Assembly: GCA_025463135.1 (NCBI GenBank)
Contig: JAOAPY010000035.1
Location: forward strand, 1 to 54,553
DNA: 54,553 nucleotides
Direction: 5' to 3'
Origin: Acidobacteriota bacterium
GTDB taxonomy: Bacteria; Acidobacteriota; Blastocatellia; Pyrinomonadales; Pyrinomonadaceae
Shown piece after piece: positions 41,214 through 49,655 of the stretch. Made by a program: the position numbers and the translations under genes. A model generated the notes under the pieces. It made no database searches, was not told the origin of the DNA, and was given only the letters and a program-made list of their open reading frames with translations. The first letter of the stretch is position 1, and every line of letters starts with the position of its first letter.

Positions 41214-42782
41214 ATGACTGTTCGCGTACGCTTTGCTCCATCGCCAACCGGCTACCTGCATATCGGGGCGGCGCGCTCGGCACTCTTCAACTGGCTCTTT
41301 GCGCGCCAGATGGGCGGCAAGTTTTTGCTCCGAATTGAAGACACCGACCTGCAACGCTCAACTGACGAATCCACGCGCTCGATTCTGGAAGGCCTCGAGT
41401 GGCTGGAGCTAAACCACGACGAAGAGCTGGTCTTTCAATCAGCCAACGCACCGAAACATCGCGCAGCGGCTGAGCGCCTGGTCGCGGAAGGAAAAGCTTA
41501 TCGCGACTTCACGCCCAAAGAGCAGCGCGACGATAAGAACGTTAAGCAGGGCATCGCCGATCGCGCGCGTTCGCAGGCAGCTGAAGGGTTGGACCAGCGC
41601 AGCAATCCTTATCGCGATCTGCCTCGTGAAGAAGCAGAGCGCCGGGCCGCTGCCGGTGAACCATTCGCCGTGCGTCTGAAGGTTGCCGGCGAAGGCCGGA
41701 CACGTTTCGAAGATATCGTTTACGGCACGCAGGAACGAAGCTACGCTGAGATCGAAGACCTGGTGCTGCTGCGGTCGGACGGCCATCCTCTCTATAATCT
41801 TTCGGTCGTGATTGACGACATCGAGATGGGTATCACGCATGTGATTCGCGGGCAGGACCATCTGACGAATACACACAAGCAGATTTTGATCTACGAAGCG
41901 CTGGGCGCCCGCATACCACAGTTCGCGCACCTGCCGTTGATACTGGCGCCAAACAAAAGCAAGCTGTCTAAGCGCAAGCACGGCGAAGTTGTCAGTCTGA
42001 CCACGTATCGTGATCGAGGATTCATTCCTGATGCGTTCGTCAATTTTCTGGTCCTGTTGGGATGGTCACCGGACACCACTCAGTACGCCGCAGGGTTAGT
42101 TGGCAACGATCAAGAGGTGCAGCCGAATCTCGATCCTAACAACGAAATTTATTCTCGCGAAGAATTGAAACATCTCTTTTCTCTCGATCGCATTCACAAA
42201 TCGAATGCCGTGTTCAACTTTACCGAGAACGATCCGCGTCACTGGACCGACGACAAGGCGCTGTGGATGAATGCCGAATACATCCGCACCATGCCGCTGG
42301 TGGAACTGTTGCCGATGGTCAAGGCCGAGTTGCGTGCCAACAAACTATGGCGCGAAGAATACGAGGAGGACGATCGCGACTGGTTTGAAAAAGCAGTCGA
42401 ACTGATTCGTCATCGCTTTTTTACTCTGAAAGATTTCTCGGCTCAGGGCCGCGCCTATTTTTCCGATGATTTTGATTTTGACGACACAGCAGTAGCCAGG
42501 AACCTGAAAAAAGAGCCGCGTCTGAAAGAGTGGCTGCCGGCATTGGCGACGCGGCTTGAAACGGTCGAGCCTTTTGACGCAGCGGCCGTGGAAGCGGCCT
42601 TGCGTGAGTACGCCGACGAATTGGGTGTCAAGGCTGGCCTTTTCATCAACGCCTCGCGCACAATGTTAACTGGCCAGGCGGTGGGTCCTTCGATGTTTGA
42701 GGTCTTCGAGATCATGGGCAAAGATCGATCTGTCGAGCGCTTGCGCAGTGGCGTACCCTGGTTCGATTCGGCAAGCGTTTAA
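41214..42782 (+). CDS. gltX: Glutamyl-tRNA synthetase
   Basis: The 522-residue class I synthetase charges tRNA-Glu. RVRFAPSPTGYLHIGAARSALFNWLFAR carries the HIGH-type motif (HIGA at 17-20), VIRGQDHLTNTHKQI follows, and KLSKRKHG at about 250-257 is the KMSKS-type loop. The C-terminal anticodon-binding part has RFFTLKDFS and VGPSMFEVFEIMGK. Length is typical. The upstream repeat ends at the start codon, so translation may rely on a leaderless-like or repeat-derived context. Confidence 0.96.
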   Translation: MTVRVRFAPSPTGYLHIGAARSALFNWLFARQMGGKFLLRIEDTDLQRSTDESTRSILEGLEWLELNHDEELVFQSANAPKHRAAAERLVAEGKAYRDFTPKEQRDDKNVKQGIADRARSQAAEGLDQRSNPYRDLPREEAERRAAAGEPFAVRLKVAGEGRTRFEDIVYGTQERSYAEIEDLVLLRSDGHPLYNLSVVIDDIEMGITHVIRGQDHLTNTHKQILIYEALGARIPQFAHLPLILAPNKSKLSKRKHGEVVSLTTYRDRGFIPDAFVNFLVLLGWSPDTTQYAAGLVGNDQEVQPNLDPNNEIYSREELKHLFSLDRIHKSNAVFNFTENDPRHWTDDKALWMNAEYIRTMPLVELLPMVKAELRANKLWREEYEEDDRDWFEKAVELIRHRFFTLKDFSAQGRAYFSDDFDFDDTAVARNLKKEPRLKEWLPALATRLETVEPFDAAAVEAALREYADELGVKAGLFINASRTMLTGQAVGPSMFEVFEIMGKDRSVERLRSGVPWFDSASV

Positions 42783-42844
42783 GCAACAGGTGTTCAGAGC
42801 GCCTGTAGCGGCGAAACATCCTGAAAATTTATTTGGACAACATT

Positions 42845-43495
42845 ATGAAAAGACTCGCTATCAGCATCACATTACTTCTGACGTTTGCCGTGCTCGCCCT
42901 CGCCCAGAACACAAATTCATCACCCGCGCCGACAAAAGTCCGCCCGCGCACTACCACAGCCAAAGCAACGGCTTCCCCGACTCCTAAACCCACCACGACA
43001 GCAAAGCCGGCGACAACCGCGGCGAGTGACAAGCCAAAGCCGGCGCCTACTGCTGGTGACTCAGTGCAGGCAGCATTCAACAAAATCCTCGACGGCATCA
43101 GGCGCTCCAACGTGAATCTGGTGACGAGCGGATACTTGAACTCGCCTGCCCTGGTGCTTTTCAACTATAACGGGTCGGTGACTAAGGGCTGGGACCAGAT
43201 GCGCAAGAATCGCGAGAGCTCTTATCCGGATATCAAAGACGTTAAGCTCGACGTGCGCGATGTCCATGTGCAAATGCTCGGGCGGGATGGCGCGGTAATC
43301 ACTTGTCTATGGACCCAAACGCAGACCTATAAGGGCGCACCCGACACAGCTACCGGTCGCATGACGCTGGTGTTCAAGCGCGCCGGTACTGAATGGAAAG
43401 CGGTCCATCTACACACCTCGCCGGATCGGCCGGACCCCTCTCGCGTACCTGCATCGGAGCAAACCGCGACGCCCGCCGCCACGCCGGCACCATAA
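42845..43495 (+). CDS. Secreted SnoaL/DUF4440-like protein
   Basis: From MKRLAISITLLLTF the product is 216 residues: a signal peptide ending near LALAQ, a Thr/Pro/Ala-rich linker (about 25-75), and an NTF2-like domain with FNKILDGIRRSNVNLVTSGYL, VTKGWDQMRKN, GRDGAVITCLWTQTQ and GRMTLVFKRAGTEWKAVHLHTSP. Such folds are small binding or catalytic barrels; many are uncharacterised. It is a paralogue of the protein at 52596-53060. A TTG start four codons earlier is less likely. Confidence 0.82.
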   Translation: MKRLAISITLLLTFAVLALAQNTNSSPAPTKVRPRTTTAKATASPTPKPTTTAKPATTAASDKPKPAPTAGDSVQAAFNKILDGIRRSNVNLVTSGYLNSPALVLFNYNGSVTKGWDQMRKNRESSYPDIKDVKLDVRDVHVQMLGRDGAVITCLWTQTQTYKGAPDTATGRMTLVFKRAGTEWKAVHLHTSPDRPDPSRVPASEQTATPAATPAP

Positions 43496-43496
43496 A

Positions 43497-43581
43497 GTCC
43501 GACGAACTTCAGTTTGTCGTCCGTAAAAGAGAAACTCAGTTCCGACGCAAGTTATCGACAAACTTATTAAGTTTGTCGGAC
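43497..43581. repeat. Family B REPIN-like doublet between convergent genes
   Basis: CGACGAACTTCAGTTTGTCG (43500-43519) and the variant CGACAAACTTATTAAGTTTG (from 43556) face each other. The minus-strand glycosyltransferase gene ends inside the second arm: its last codons read NVRQT then TAA. Confidence 0.88.
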
Positions 43582-45207
43582 ATTCCGAATCCGCGCGATC
43601 GCGATCCCACCAAGGACGGCCAGGAACGGAAACAGCTCAACTACATATCGCGGTTCGGGGTTTTCCATGGTCGAGAAAAACGCCAGGCGAATAAACATCA
43701 TCAGCGCCGCCAGCAGCAGCCAACGGCGAATCGCGAAATCGCGCGCGCGCCACAGTACCCAGCCACCGGCAATTCCCAGCAAACTATAAATCCCAACCAA
43801 CACAGCAAAGAGCGGCAACCAGATGTGCTGATGTATCGAGTAATCCAAATCGTCGAGCGGAAACAACTCGCCCGAAAACGGATAGTAATCCGCATGAGGG
43901 TTGGCCCAGAGTGACCAGGCCCGCTTCAGGGGCAGCCACAAATAGTAACGAACCGGCGCCCGCGCAATTCGCTCGCGCGCGATCTGCCCAAACGCGGCAT
44001 CAATCGCCGGAGTCATCTCGGGTGTTACCGGTTCAGCAGCCTCTTCCGGTTGTTCCTCGTCTCCCGTTTTTTCATCGGCTGCGTTTTCATCAACCAGCGG
44101 CGGGGAAGGACTCGGTTGTTGTTTACCGGGCGAAGGATTCTTACCGGCAGACTCAGCCGCGGGCGTAGGACTCGGAGAAGGTTCTTCCGTCGTCGCCGGC
44201 TCGTCGGTTGAAGGAGGATCGTTGTACTGATCCAGCAATGCGGCCACGCGCGCTTTTTCCTCGGCCGAATCAAAGGCGTATTCCGGCAGGTCGTCCGGAT
44301 CGATGGGCTTATCATCCAGGGTCCAAAGGACGGTCTCTACATAACGTCCGTCATCTACCCAGGATCTGACCCAGGCGTAATAACCGCGCGGTACAAACTC
44401 GCCGGGCATTTCACCGTGGGCCGGCGAAAGGGGCTGGAAGAGATGAAAGGTGCGCCAGTTGCGCACGGTCCACGGCACCAGCAACAACACAAAGGTTATT
44501 GAGAGTACTGAGCCTGCTGCGAATACCCTCGCCAACTTGAACCGCCAACCCGTTGCCTGGCCATCGCTGTTCCTGCGAAACCATTCCGTAATCACCAATG
44601 TGAGTCCGACCGCGGCGATAAATAACCCGCTGTCCGGTCGAAAAAAAACACTCAGACTTCCAATCAGACCCACCGCAGCCCAGCGCCATAACGCCTGTTT
44701 GAAAGAGGAAGATCGAATCGCCAGAGTCGCCAGCAAACAAAGCGTGATCGCCAACAATGAAGCCCACGTCTCCGTCAGTATTGTGCCGACGTAAATTGTC
44801 GTGAAGGGACACGCTGCGGCCAGGGCCAGGGCGGCCAGGCTCGCTCTTCGTTTCCGTCCCCGATCCGGTTCCCAAAGGAATGCGAGCAGGGCCACCAACC
44901 CACAGGTCAATGTGTCCAGCAGCGCCTGCACAATGCGGACGGCAGTGTTGTTGTAGTGACCAAAAACCGAATAGATCGCGGCGAGAAACAAAGGATAACC
45001 CGGCAGACGAATCAGCGAAGGCGCAAACGGCGGCTCTGTGTCATGGGAATAGACATGGTGTTCCAGGAGATTGCGCGCCATCTGCGCATAGACCCGGCCA
45101 TCACCGGGAGTGTCGTTGGCGAGAAAGCGCGCCACGCAGAAACGAAATGAGAACGCCGTTACTAACAGCAGTAAGTACGCGATCCACTTCCTCTGGCGGT
45201 CAGGCAT
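43567..45207 (-). CDS. GT39/ArnT-like membrane glycosyltransferase
   Basis: The 546-residue protein has many hydrophobic segments with the first-loop motif PGDGRVYAQMARNLLEHH, RLPGYPLFLAAIYS and PFTTIYVGTILTETW, resembling polyprenyl-phosphate-sugar transferases of the GT39/ArnT/PMT superfamily. A long Pro/Ser/Glu/Thr segment (about residues 330-395) lies between helices and probably forms a periplasmic loop. It may transfer a sugar to protein or lipid. It lies downstream of the exopolysaccharide synthase on the same strand. The C-terminus is encoded by a repeat. Confidence 0.82.
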   Translation of the reverse strand: MPDRQRKWIAYLLLLVTAFSFRFCVARFLANDTPGDGRVYAQMARNLLEHHVYSHDTEPPFAPSLIRLPGYPLFLAAIYSVFGHYNNTAVRIVQALLDTLTCGLVALLAFLWEPDRGRKRRASLAALALAAACPFTTIYVGTILTETWASLLAITLCLLATLAIRSSSFKQALWRWAAVGLIGSLSVFFRPDSGLFIAAVGLTLVITEWFRRNSDGQATGWRFKLARVFAAGSVLSITFVLLLVPWTVRNWRTFHLFQPLSPAHGEMPGEFVPRGYYAWVRSWVDDGRYVETVLWTLDDKPIDPDDLPEYAFDSAEEKARVAALLDQYNDPPSTDEPATTEEPSPSPTPAAESAGKNPSPGKQQPSPSPPLVDENAADEKTGDEEQPEEAAEPVTPEMTPAIDAAFGQIARERIARAPVRYYLWLPLKRAWSLWANPHADYYPFSGELFPLDDLDYSIHQHIWLPLFAVLVGIYSLLGIAGGWVLWRARDFAIRRWLLLAALMMFIRLAFFSTMENPEPRYVVELFPFLAVLGGIAIARIRNVRQT

Positions 45208-45306
45208 CGAATTTGTTCTTGGTACTTCGTACTTAGTCTTCGGACTTAGTTCTTTGTACTCGATTGTCGGTTCTTGATTCAGATCACACGGAACGGTCGC
45301 GAGATC
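45208..45306. other. Repeat-like spacer upstream of the GT39-like gene
   Basis: TTGTTCTTGGTACTTCGTAC-type sequence (about 45213-45240) has a facing relative ACAAGAACAAGTACGAAGCA near 45560. The pair brackets the family D element at 45307-45470. No gene is present. Confidence 0.5.
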
Positions 45307-45470
45307 TTCATCTCATTCTCACCCGGTTTCAACCGGGTGATGAGGACAAAAGAAATTCTGCTTAACCGTTTCAACGGTTTACTCTCGCCAGGAACTTACA
45401 AACCGTTGAATCGGTTGGAAATCAAGGGGAACCTGTTCACCCGGTTGAAACCGGGTGAGAATGAGATGAA
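45307..45470. repeat. Nested palindromic element with perfect 34-bp inverted arms, family D copy 2
   Basis: The outer arms 45307-45340 and 45437-45470 are exact reverse complements over 34 bases, each containing CACCCGGTTTCAACCGGGTG or its complement, itself a near palindrome. The 96-bp interior holds a weaker pair (AACCGTTTCAACGGTTT and AAACCGTTGAATCGGTT). A diverged copy is at 4317-4476. No ORF inside. Confidence 0.92.
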
Positions 45471-45589
45471 ACCTGAGAATGATATGAAGCCAGGCGACCA
45501 ACTCCAGTGCCGGGTATTTGGAACTAACTGCCGGTAACCATGAATCAAGTGCCAAAAACAAGAACAAGTACGAAGCACCAGGTTCGAGG

Positions 45590-48500
45590 TTACGGTTGCG
45601 CTTCAACGGTCGCTTTTCTTTCCAGCTTGCCCCAACCAACCAGAGCGCCGCGCATCGCCGTGGCAACCGACTTGATCATGACGTAATACATAACCTGGCG
45701 ATAGCAGAATCGCTGCAGAAAAATCCACCAAAGCAGACGCCAGCGCTCTCGTCTTTCCAGAATGAAAGCGAAACAGGCCGCCAGCCAGTCTATCGCCAGG
45801 AACAGCGCGTAATAAAAAAGCACCTGGTTCAAATTCGTCATCGAGTAGCCCGAGGGCTGCTGCAACCAGTCGAGGCCGGCAGAACACAGCGTGTAGACCA
45901 GCATCAAATCCATCACCGGCGAAATCAGCGGAAAGATGATTTGAAAAATCCAGACATTGGGCATCGCGACAAAACCAAGCGCGCCATAACGCGGTCGCAG
46001 CAAAGCATCGCCATGTTTCCACATGCACTGGAGCGTGCCGTAGGCCCAGCGAAAGCGCTGCTTTGCCAGCGTCCGCAAAGTAGCCGGAGCTTCGGTCCAC
46101 GCGATAGCGCTTTCTTCGTAGCCGATCTTGTAACCCAACCGCCGAATGCGCAGCGTTAGATCCTGATCTTCGGCCAGCGTATCCGAGGTAAAGCCGCCAG
46201 CCTCATCCAGCAGATCGCGCCGCCATGCTCCCACCGCTCCCGGCACAACCGTGATGCAATTCAAGCTGGCAAAGGCACGCCGGTCCATGTTCTGCGAAGT
46301 GATGTATTCGAGCGCTTGCCAGCGGGTGACGATATTGATGCGGTTGCCAACCTTGGCATTCCCCGCCACAGCTCCCATTCTCGGATCATAAAAGCGATGC
46401 GCCAACGCCGCGATCGCATGTGGCGCGAACACAGTGTCCGCGTCGAGGGCAATTATTATTTCACCCGTTGCGTAACGTAAGCCGAAGTTCAGGGCATTCG
46501 CTTTGCCGGCATTCGGTTCGGTAAAAAGCCTTACGCGAGGTTCGTGCTTGAACTTTTCGTTGACGACCTCGCTGGTGCGATCGAGGGAACCATCGTCCAC
46601 TACAATGATTTCAAAGTTGTCATAGTCCGAGCTCAACAAACTATCCAGAGTCGCTTCAATTACCATCTCTTCGTTGTAAGCAGGAACAATCACCGATACC
46701 GAGGGTTTGTATTTCTCTCCAGCGTGAGTCCGCCGCCGGTAGCGGGAACGCAACCACTGGGCAAAGGCCAGGGCGCCGACGAACAACAGGCGTCCCAGAC
46801 CCAGCAGGATGCCGAGCAGGAAAGCCCACTGTAACAACCAGCCGCCGGTCGAAAGGACGAAGAAAGCCAGCGAGTCGGCGCGCGTATAAACGCTTTGGCT
46901 TGACGACACGGGCGGCATGGCCTGATCCCGCGAGATTCCAGCGAGTTCGGAGGTCAAGACAAACTTGAAGCCCCGCGCGCGTAATTCATGAATGATTCCC
47001 GGTAAAGCCTGGATGGTCGCTTCTCGATCTCCACCCGAATCATGCAGCAGGACCACCTGGCCGCGAGTTTCGGGGTTCGTATCCAGGGCGCGTTTCAAAG
47101 TCCGCTGCACAATCTCATCGGAGGTAATAGGTAGCTTCCAATCATCCGGATCGATACGCAAACCGACAATGATGTAGCCGAGTTCCTGAGCGCGATAAGC
47201 GGGCTCGACTTCCTCGGGCTTATCGGCTTCCGCATCACCAAAATAAGGCGGGCGCAGCAGCACCGTGGAACGTCCGGTCAGTGACTCGATCAAACGCTGC
47301 GTCGCGTTGAGCTCGAGATCGGTAAGCCGCCAGGGAATTTCGCCAAGGTTCGGGTGCGTAAACGTATGGTTACCCACCTCGTGACCTTCGTTAACCGTGC
47401 GACGCACCAGATCGGGATAGGCCTGCCCATTCTTACCGATAATGAAGAAAGTCGCGGGGACTTGTTCCTGCTTCAGGATGTCCAGGATGCGTGGTGTCCA
47501 TTTGGGATCGGGGCCATCGTCAAAAGTCAGCGCAATCAATCCCGGATGATCTCCCGACCGCTGGATTACATACGAGGAGGGAAGGTTGGAACTGTCGTAA
47601 GTCTCAGTAGTGACAAATCCATTCGCCTGGTCGACCTTGATGTCTCGCCAGCCATCGTGCGGGCGAGAGACAACTTTCAGCAGTTCTCCCTGGCCTTCAA
47701 AATCGACTTGATAACCATAGACGATCCGCCGCAGGGCCTCGGGAGAATAGTCATGCGTTGCGGAGCCAAAGAAGGACCAGATCGAAGGGTCTTCCGAACC
47801 CAGACGCCAGAGGGCAAAACCCGCGGGGTTATAACCGCTGGCTGCTCTCATCTGGTTGTAGGCTGTTACAGCATCGAGGAACCAAACGTGGTGATGTGTA
47901 TTATCGTCTTCGTCATACTCGTAAGTTGGATTCAGCGTTACCTGGTCGAACAGGATGTGCTCGACCTGCGATTCGTGCGCGTTAATCAGCGCTTCCTGAC
48001 AGGTAACCTCCTTGACTGTGTCCTCGCCTTCGGTCCAATCGTATCCATAATTTCCGATGGCGATGATCGTTTTAGCCGGATCGATTTCCTTCATCCGGGC
48101 AACGAGGTTTCTCTCATACCAGGGCTGGCCCGCGACTGAACCCCAGCCATGATCGCTGCCGGCCGCTTTTCCAGCCCAATGCTCGTCATACGCCATCAGC
48201 ATCAGATAGTCATTGGCAGCCGCGAATTCCTTGTACTTCCATTCTGAAGAGTCGAAGGGAACGGCCTGCATGACAGTCCATCCCCTAACCTCAAACACTG
48301 CATGAAGCTCCTGCATGAAACGCAGAAGGTTATCGAGACTTGCGGCCATCGGTTCCGGTATTTCTTCGAAGTCGATACAAACGCCGGCGAACTTGTTTTG
48401 TTCGACAAAGGTCGTCAACGCCGCGACTAAACGCTGCCGCGCCGGTTCATCCGCGATCTGGCGGCCCAGCAGTTCTTTATCCCATTTGTCGTCAACCAGG

Positions 48501-49087
48501 TTTTGCACCATCGGCAGGATGCGAATCTGTGGCCGCGTTTCGCGAATTAGATTAAGCGCGGGAGCGTGAAGCTCCACGCCGATGGGACTGCCGTCCCTGG
48601 CCGGGTCCTGCAAATGGACCCATTGGGGTACCACCCAATCCAGATGGTCCAGATTCCGCTCGAGTGAAGAGAGGCTGGACTCGTCCCAGCTAATATAAAA
48701 ACCTATGGCCAAGGGCCTGGACTTGGGAATTGCGGGCGGAGGTATGGTCGGCGGCGGTGCGATTGGCATTTCCTGCGCGCGTCTGGCCGGCACTACTCGC
48801 TTTGTTTTATCGAGAGCATGCTGCAGTTCTTCCTGCGCTTTCTTTGCTTTTTGTTCGCGTGGATTTGCGGGTAGCGTTGGAGGCTTGGGCTTGAGATCCT
48901 GAGGGCGCGGGAAGGACGCACCGGCCCGCAGATCAAAAACCGGCAAGAGTGGTTTGACCACGACACTGGCGATGAATACCGCCGTCACCCCAGTGACGAT
49001 GACCGCGGCCGCCAGCCAGGTACGGCGCACGCGCCGCCAGCGGCGTCCGGCAGGATCGTAAAAAACTGGCTTTTCACCTATCGGCAA
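45590..49087 (-). CDS. Tri-modular GH18 / polysaccharide deacetylase / GT2 synthase
   Basis: The 1165-residue protein starts at TTG with GGAG five bases upstream. One membrane helix (about 24-50) leads to an extracytoplasmic GH18-like domain (about 125-465, GVCIDFEE with acids at 239-242), then a NodB deacetylase (about 515-715, TFDDGPD at 521-527, HTFTH at 574-578). Helices at about 738-780 re-enter the membrane to a cytoplasmic GT2 domain (VIVPAYNEE, DDG at 831-833, DAD at 882-884, EDQD at 973-976, QRFRW at 1010-1014) and further helices. This covers polymerisation, deacetylation and hydrolysis of an N-acetylhexosamine polymer, like PgaB and PgaC combined. Confidence 0.93.
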   Translation of the reverse strand: MPIGEKPVFYDPAGRRWRRVRRTWLAAAVIVTGVTAVFIASVVVKPLLPVFDLRAGASFPRPQDLKPKPPTLPANPREQKAKKAQEELQHALDKTKRVVPARRAQEMPIAPPPTIPPPAIPKSRPLAIGFYISWDESSLSSLERNLDHLDWVVPQWVHLQDPARDGSPIGVELHAPALNLIRETRPQIRILPMVQNLVDDKWDKELLGRQIADEPARQRLVAALTTFVEQNKFAGVCIDFEEIPEPMAASLDNLLRFMQELHAVFEVRGWTVMQAVPFDSSEWKYKEFAAANDYLMLMAYDEHWAGKAAGSDHGWGSVAGQPWYERNLVARMKEIDPAKTIIAIGNYGYDWTEGEDTVKEVTCQEALINAHESQVEHILFDQVTLNPTYEYDEDDNTHHHVWFLDAVTAYNQMRAASGYNPAGFALWRLGSEDPSIWSFFGSATHDYSPEALRRIVYGYQVDFEGQGELLKVVSRPHDGWRDIKVDQANGFVTTETYDSSNLPSSYVIQRSGDHPGLIALTFDDGPDPKWTPRILDILKQEQVPATFFIIGKNGQAYPDLVRRTVNEGHEVGNHTFTHPNLGEIPWRLTDLELNATQRLIESLTGRSTVLLRPPYFGDAEADKPEEVEPAYRAQELGYIIVGLRIDPDDWKLPITSDEIVQRTLKRALDTNPETRGQVVLLHDSGGDREATIQALPGIIHELRARGFKFVLTSELAGISRDQAMPPVSSSQSVYTRADSLAFFVLSTGGWLLQWAFLLGILLGLGRLLFVGALAFAQWLRSRYRRRTHAGEKYKPSVSVIVPAYNEEMVIEATLDSLLSSDYDNFEIIVVDDGSLDRTSEVVNEKFKHEPRVRLFTEPNAGKANALNFGLRYATGEIIIALDADTVFAPHAIAALAHRFYDPRMGAVAGNAKVGNRINIVTRWQALEYITSQNMDRRAFASLNCITVVPGAVGAWRRDLLDEAGGFTSDTLAEDQDLTLRIRRLGYKIGYEESAIAWTEAPATLRTLAKQRFRWAYGTLQCMWKHGDALLRPRYGALGFVAMPNVWIFQIIFPLISPVMDLMLVYTLCSAGLDWLQQPSGYSMTNLNQVLFYYALFLAIDWLAACFAFILERRERWRLLWWIFLQRFCYRQVMYYVMIKSVATAMRGALVGWGKLERKATVEAQP

Positions 49088-49280
49088 TGCTTCTCCAAAA
49101 CTGAAATCAAGTGTCTTCGACGCGCAGAGCCTTGTTCAAGACCCCGCGTTTGATGCCGCGTATTGATGGGGCGGTGCTTTCCCTTTCGGGCTTCCAACAG
49201 TTCGCGTTGGATCTTTCATTATGGCCCTTTGTCGGTCAAGTAGCGAGGAACGAAAAATATTGATGCTGGTATCCGGCACG
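49088..49280. other. 5' region of the exopolysaccharide synthase gene
   Basis: There is no gene. The stretch lies between a predicted minus-strand terminator and the TTG start of the synthase. No confident promoter was found, so transcription may depend on read-through past the terminator or on a non-standard promoter. Confidence 0.45.
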
Positions 49281-49317
49281 AGAGAAAAGCCGCCCGCGAT
49301 GGTATCGCGCGCGGCTC
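49281..49317 (-). terminator. Intrinsic terminator, minus strand
   Basis: GCCGCGCGCGAT and ATCGCGGGCGGC pair over 12 positions with one mismatch and an ACC loop, followed on the minus strand by TTTTCTC. The T-tract exists only in this orientation. It closes a unit of about 210 nt that starts at the promoter near 49502-49530. Confidence 0.75.
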
Positions 49318-49495
49318 TCCGGTGAAACTGTTGGGATTGGCCTGTGTACTGACTGTGTGCGTCGCCGCACTAAACAGCAAGACTACCGAACCGTCATCCT
49401 AACAAGTTGCGAATAACTGGTTCAGAGGTCAGGCCTCAGCCACCTCACTGTGATTAGAACTCATATATTATTTGATCACCTCCTTTTCAGTGTTG
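49283..49495 (-). ncRNA. Predicted ~210-nt transcript with 11-codon ORF, leader or small RNA
   Basis: A sigma70-type promoter and an intrinsic terminator bracket this interval on the minus strand. Near its 5' end is AAAAGGAGGTGATC (49474-49487), complementary to the 3' tail of 16S rRNA, then an ATG at 49464 opening an 11-codon frame (MSSNHSEVAEA, stop at 49429-49431). GGAGG is 14 bases from the ATG, a little far, but the extended pairing ends 9 bases away. No known RNA family is recognised. It could be an sRNA, a small-protein gene, or a leader of the synthase gene 195 bp downstream. Confidence 0.55.
49429..49464 (-). CDS. Possible 11-residue leader peptide
   Basis: The frame encodes MSSNHSEVAEA. 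It is supported only by the perfect Shine-Dalgarno and the surrounding promoter and terminator. There are no runs of one regulatory amino acid as in classic attenuators. It could be an incidental frame in a non-coding RNA. Confidence 0.35.
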   Translation of the reverse strand: MSSNHSEVAEA

Positions 49496-49501
49496 CAGCG
49501 G

Positions 49502-49530
49502 ATAATAAAATACATGTGGGCAGCCGTCAA
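49502..49530 (-). promoter_or_regulatory. Near-consensus sigma70 promoter, minus strand
   Basis: TTGACG (49525-49530) and TATTAT (49502-49507) are separated by exactly 17 bp on the minus strand. A transcription start near 49490-49495 is expected, just upstream of the strong Shine-Dalgarno. It is the clearest promoter in the window. Confidence 0.7.
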
Positions 49531-49577
49531 TTGTTTTTTATTAGTGGCTCGGACCTCCCGCTCGCGGGTCGCGCGCG

Positions 49578-49655
49578 CGCAGTAATGCAGACTGTTAGTT
49601 TGCGTCCACGTTGAATGCCAAACGACGATCGCAAACTAACAGTTTGCGTTACAAA
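49578..49655. repeat. Family F inverted repeat overlapping the hutI stop
   Basis: GTAATGCAGACTGTTAGTTT faces AAACTAACAGTTTGCGTTAC across about 30 bp. The hutI stop codon TAA lies in the TTTGTAACGC edge of the right arm. Related sequences are at 10243-10370 and 18849-18884. Confidence 0.8.

Noticed and set aside
45518-46159. 213-codon plus-strand frame opposite the exopolysaccharide synthase
   Set aside because: It is antisense to the GT2 C-terminus, with shadow-type composition.
49281-49500. c-di-GMP (GEMM) riboswitch before the polysaccharide synthase
   Set aside because: The conserved GEMM core segments were not found in the interval, so no riboswitch class is assigned.
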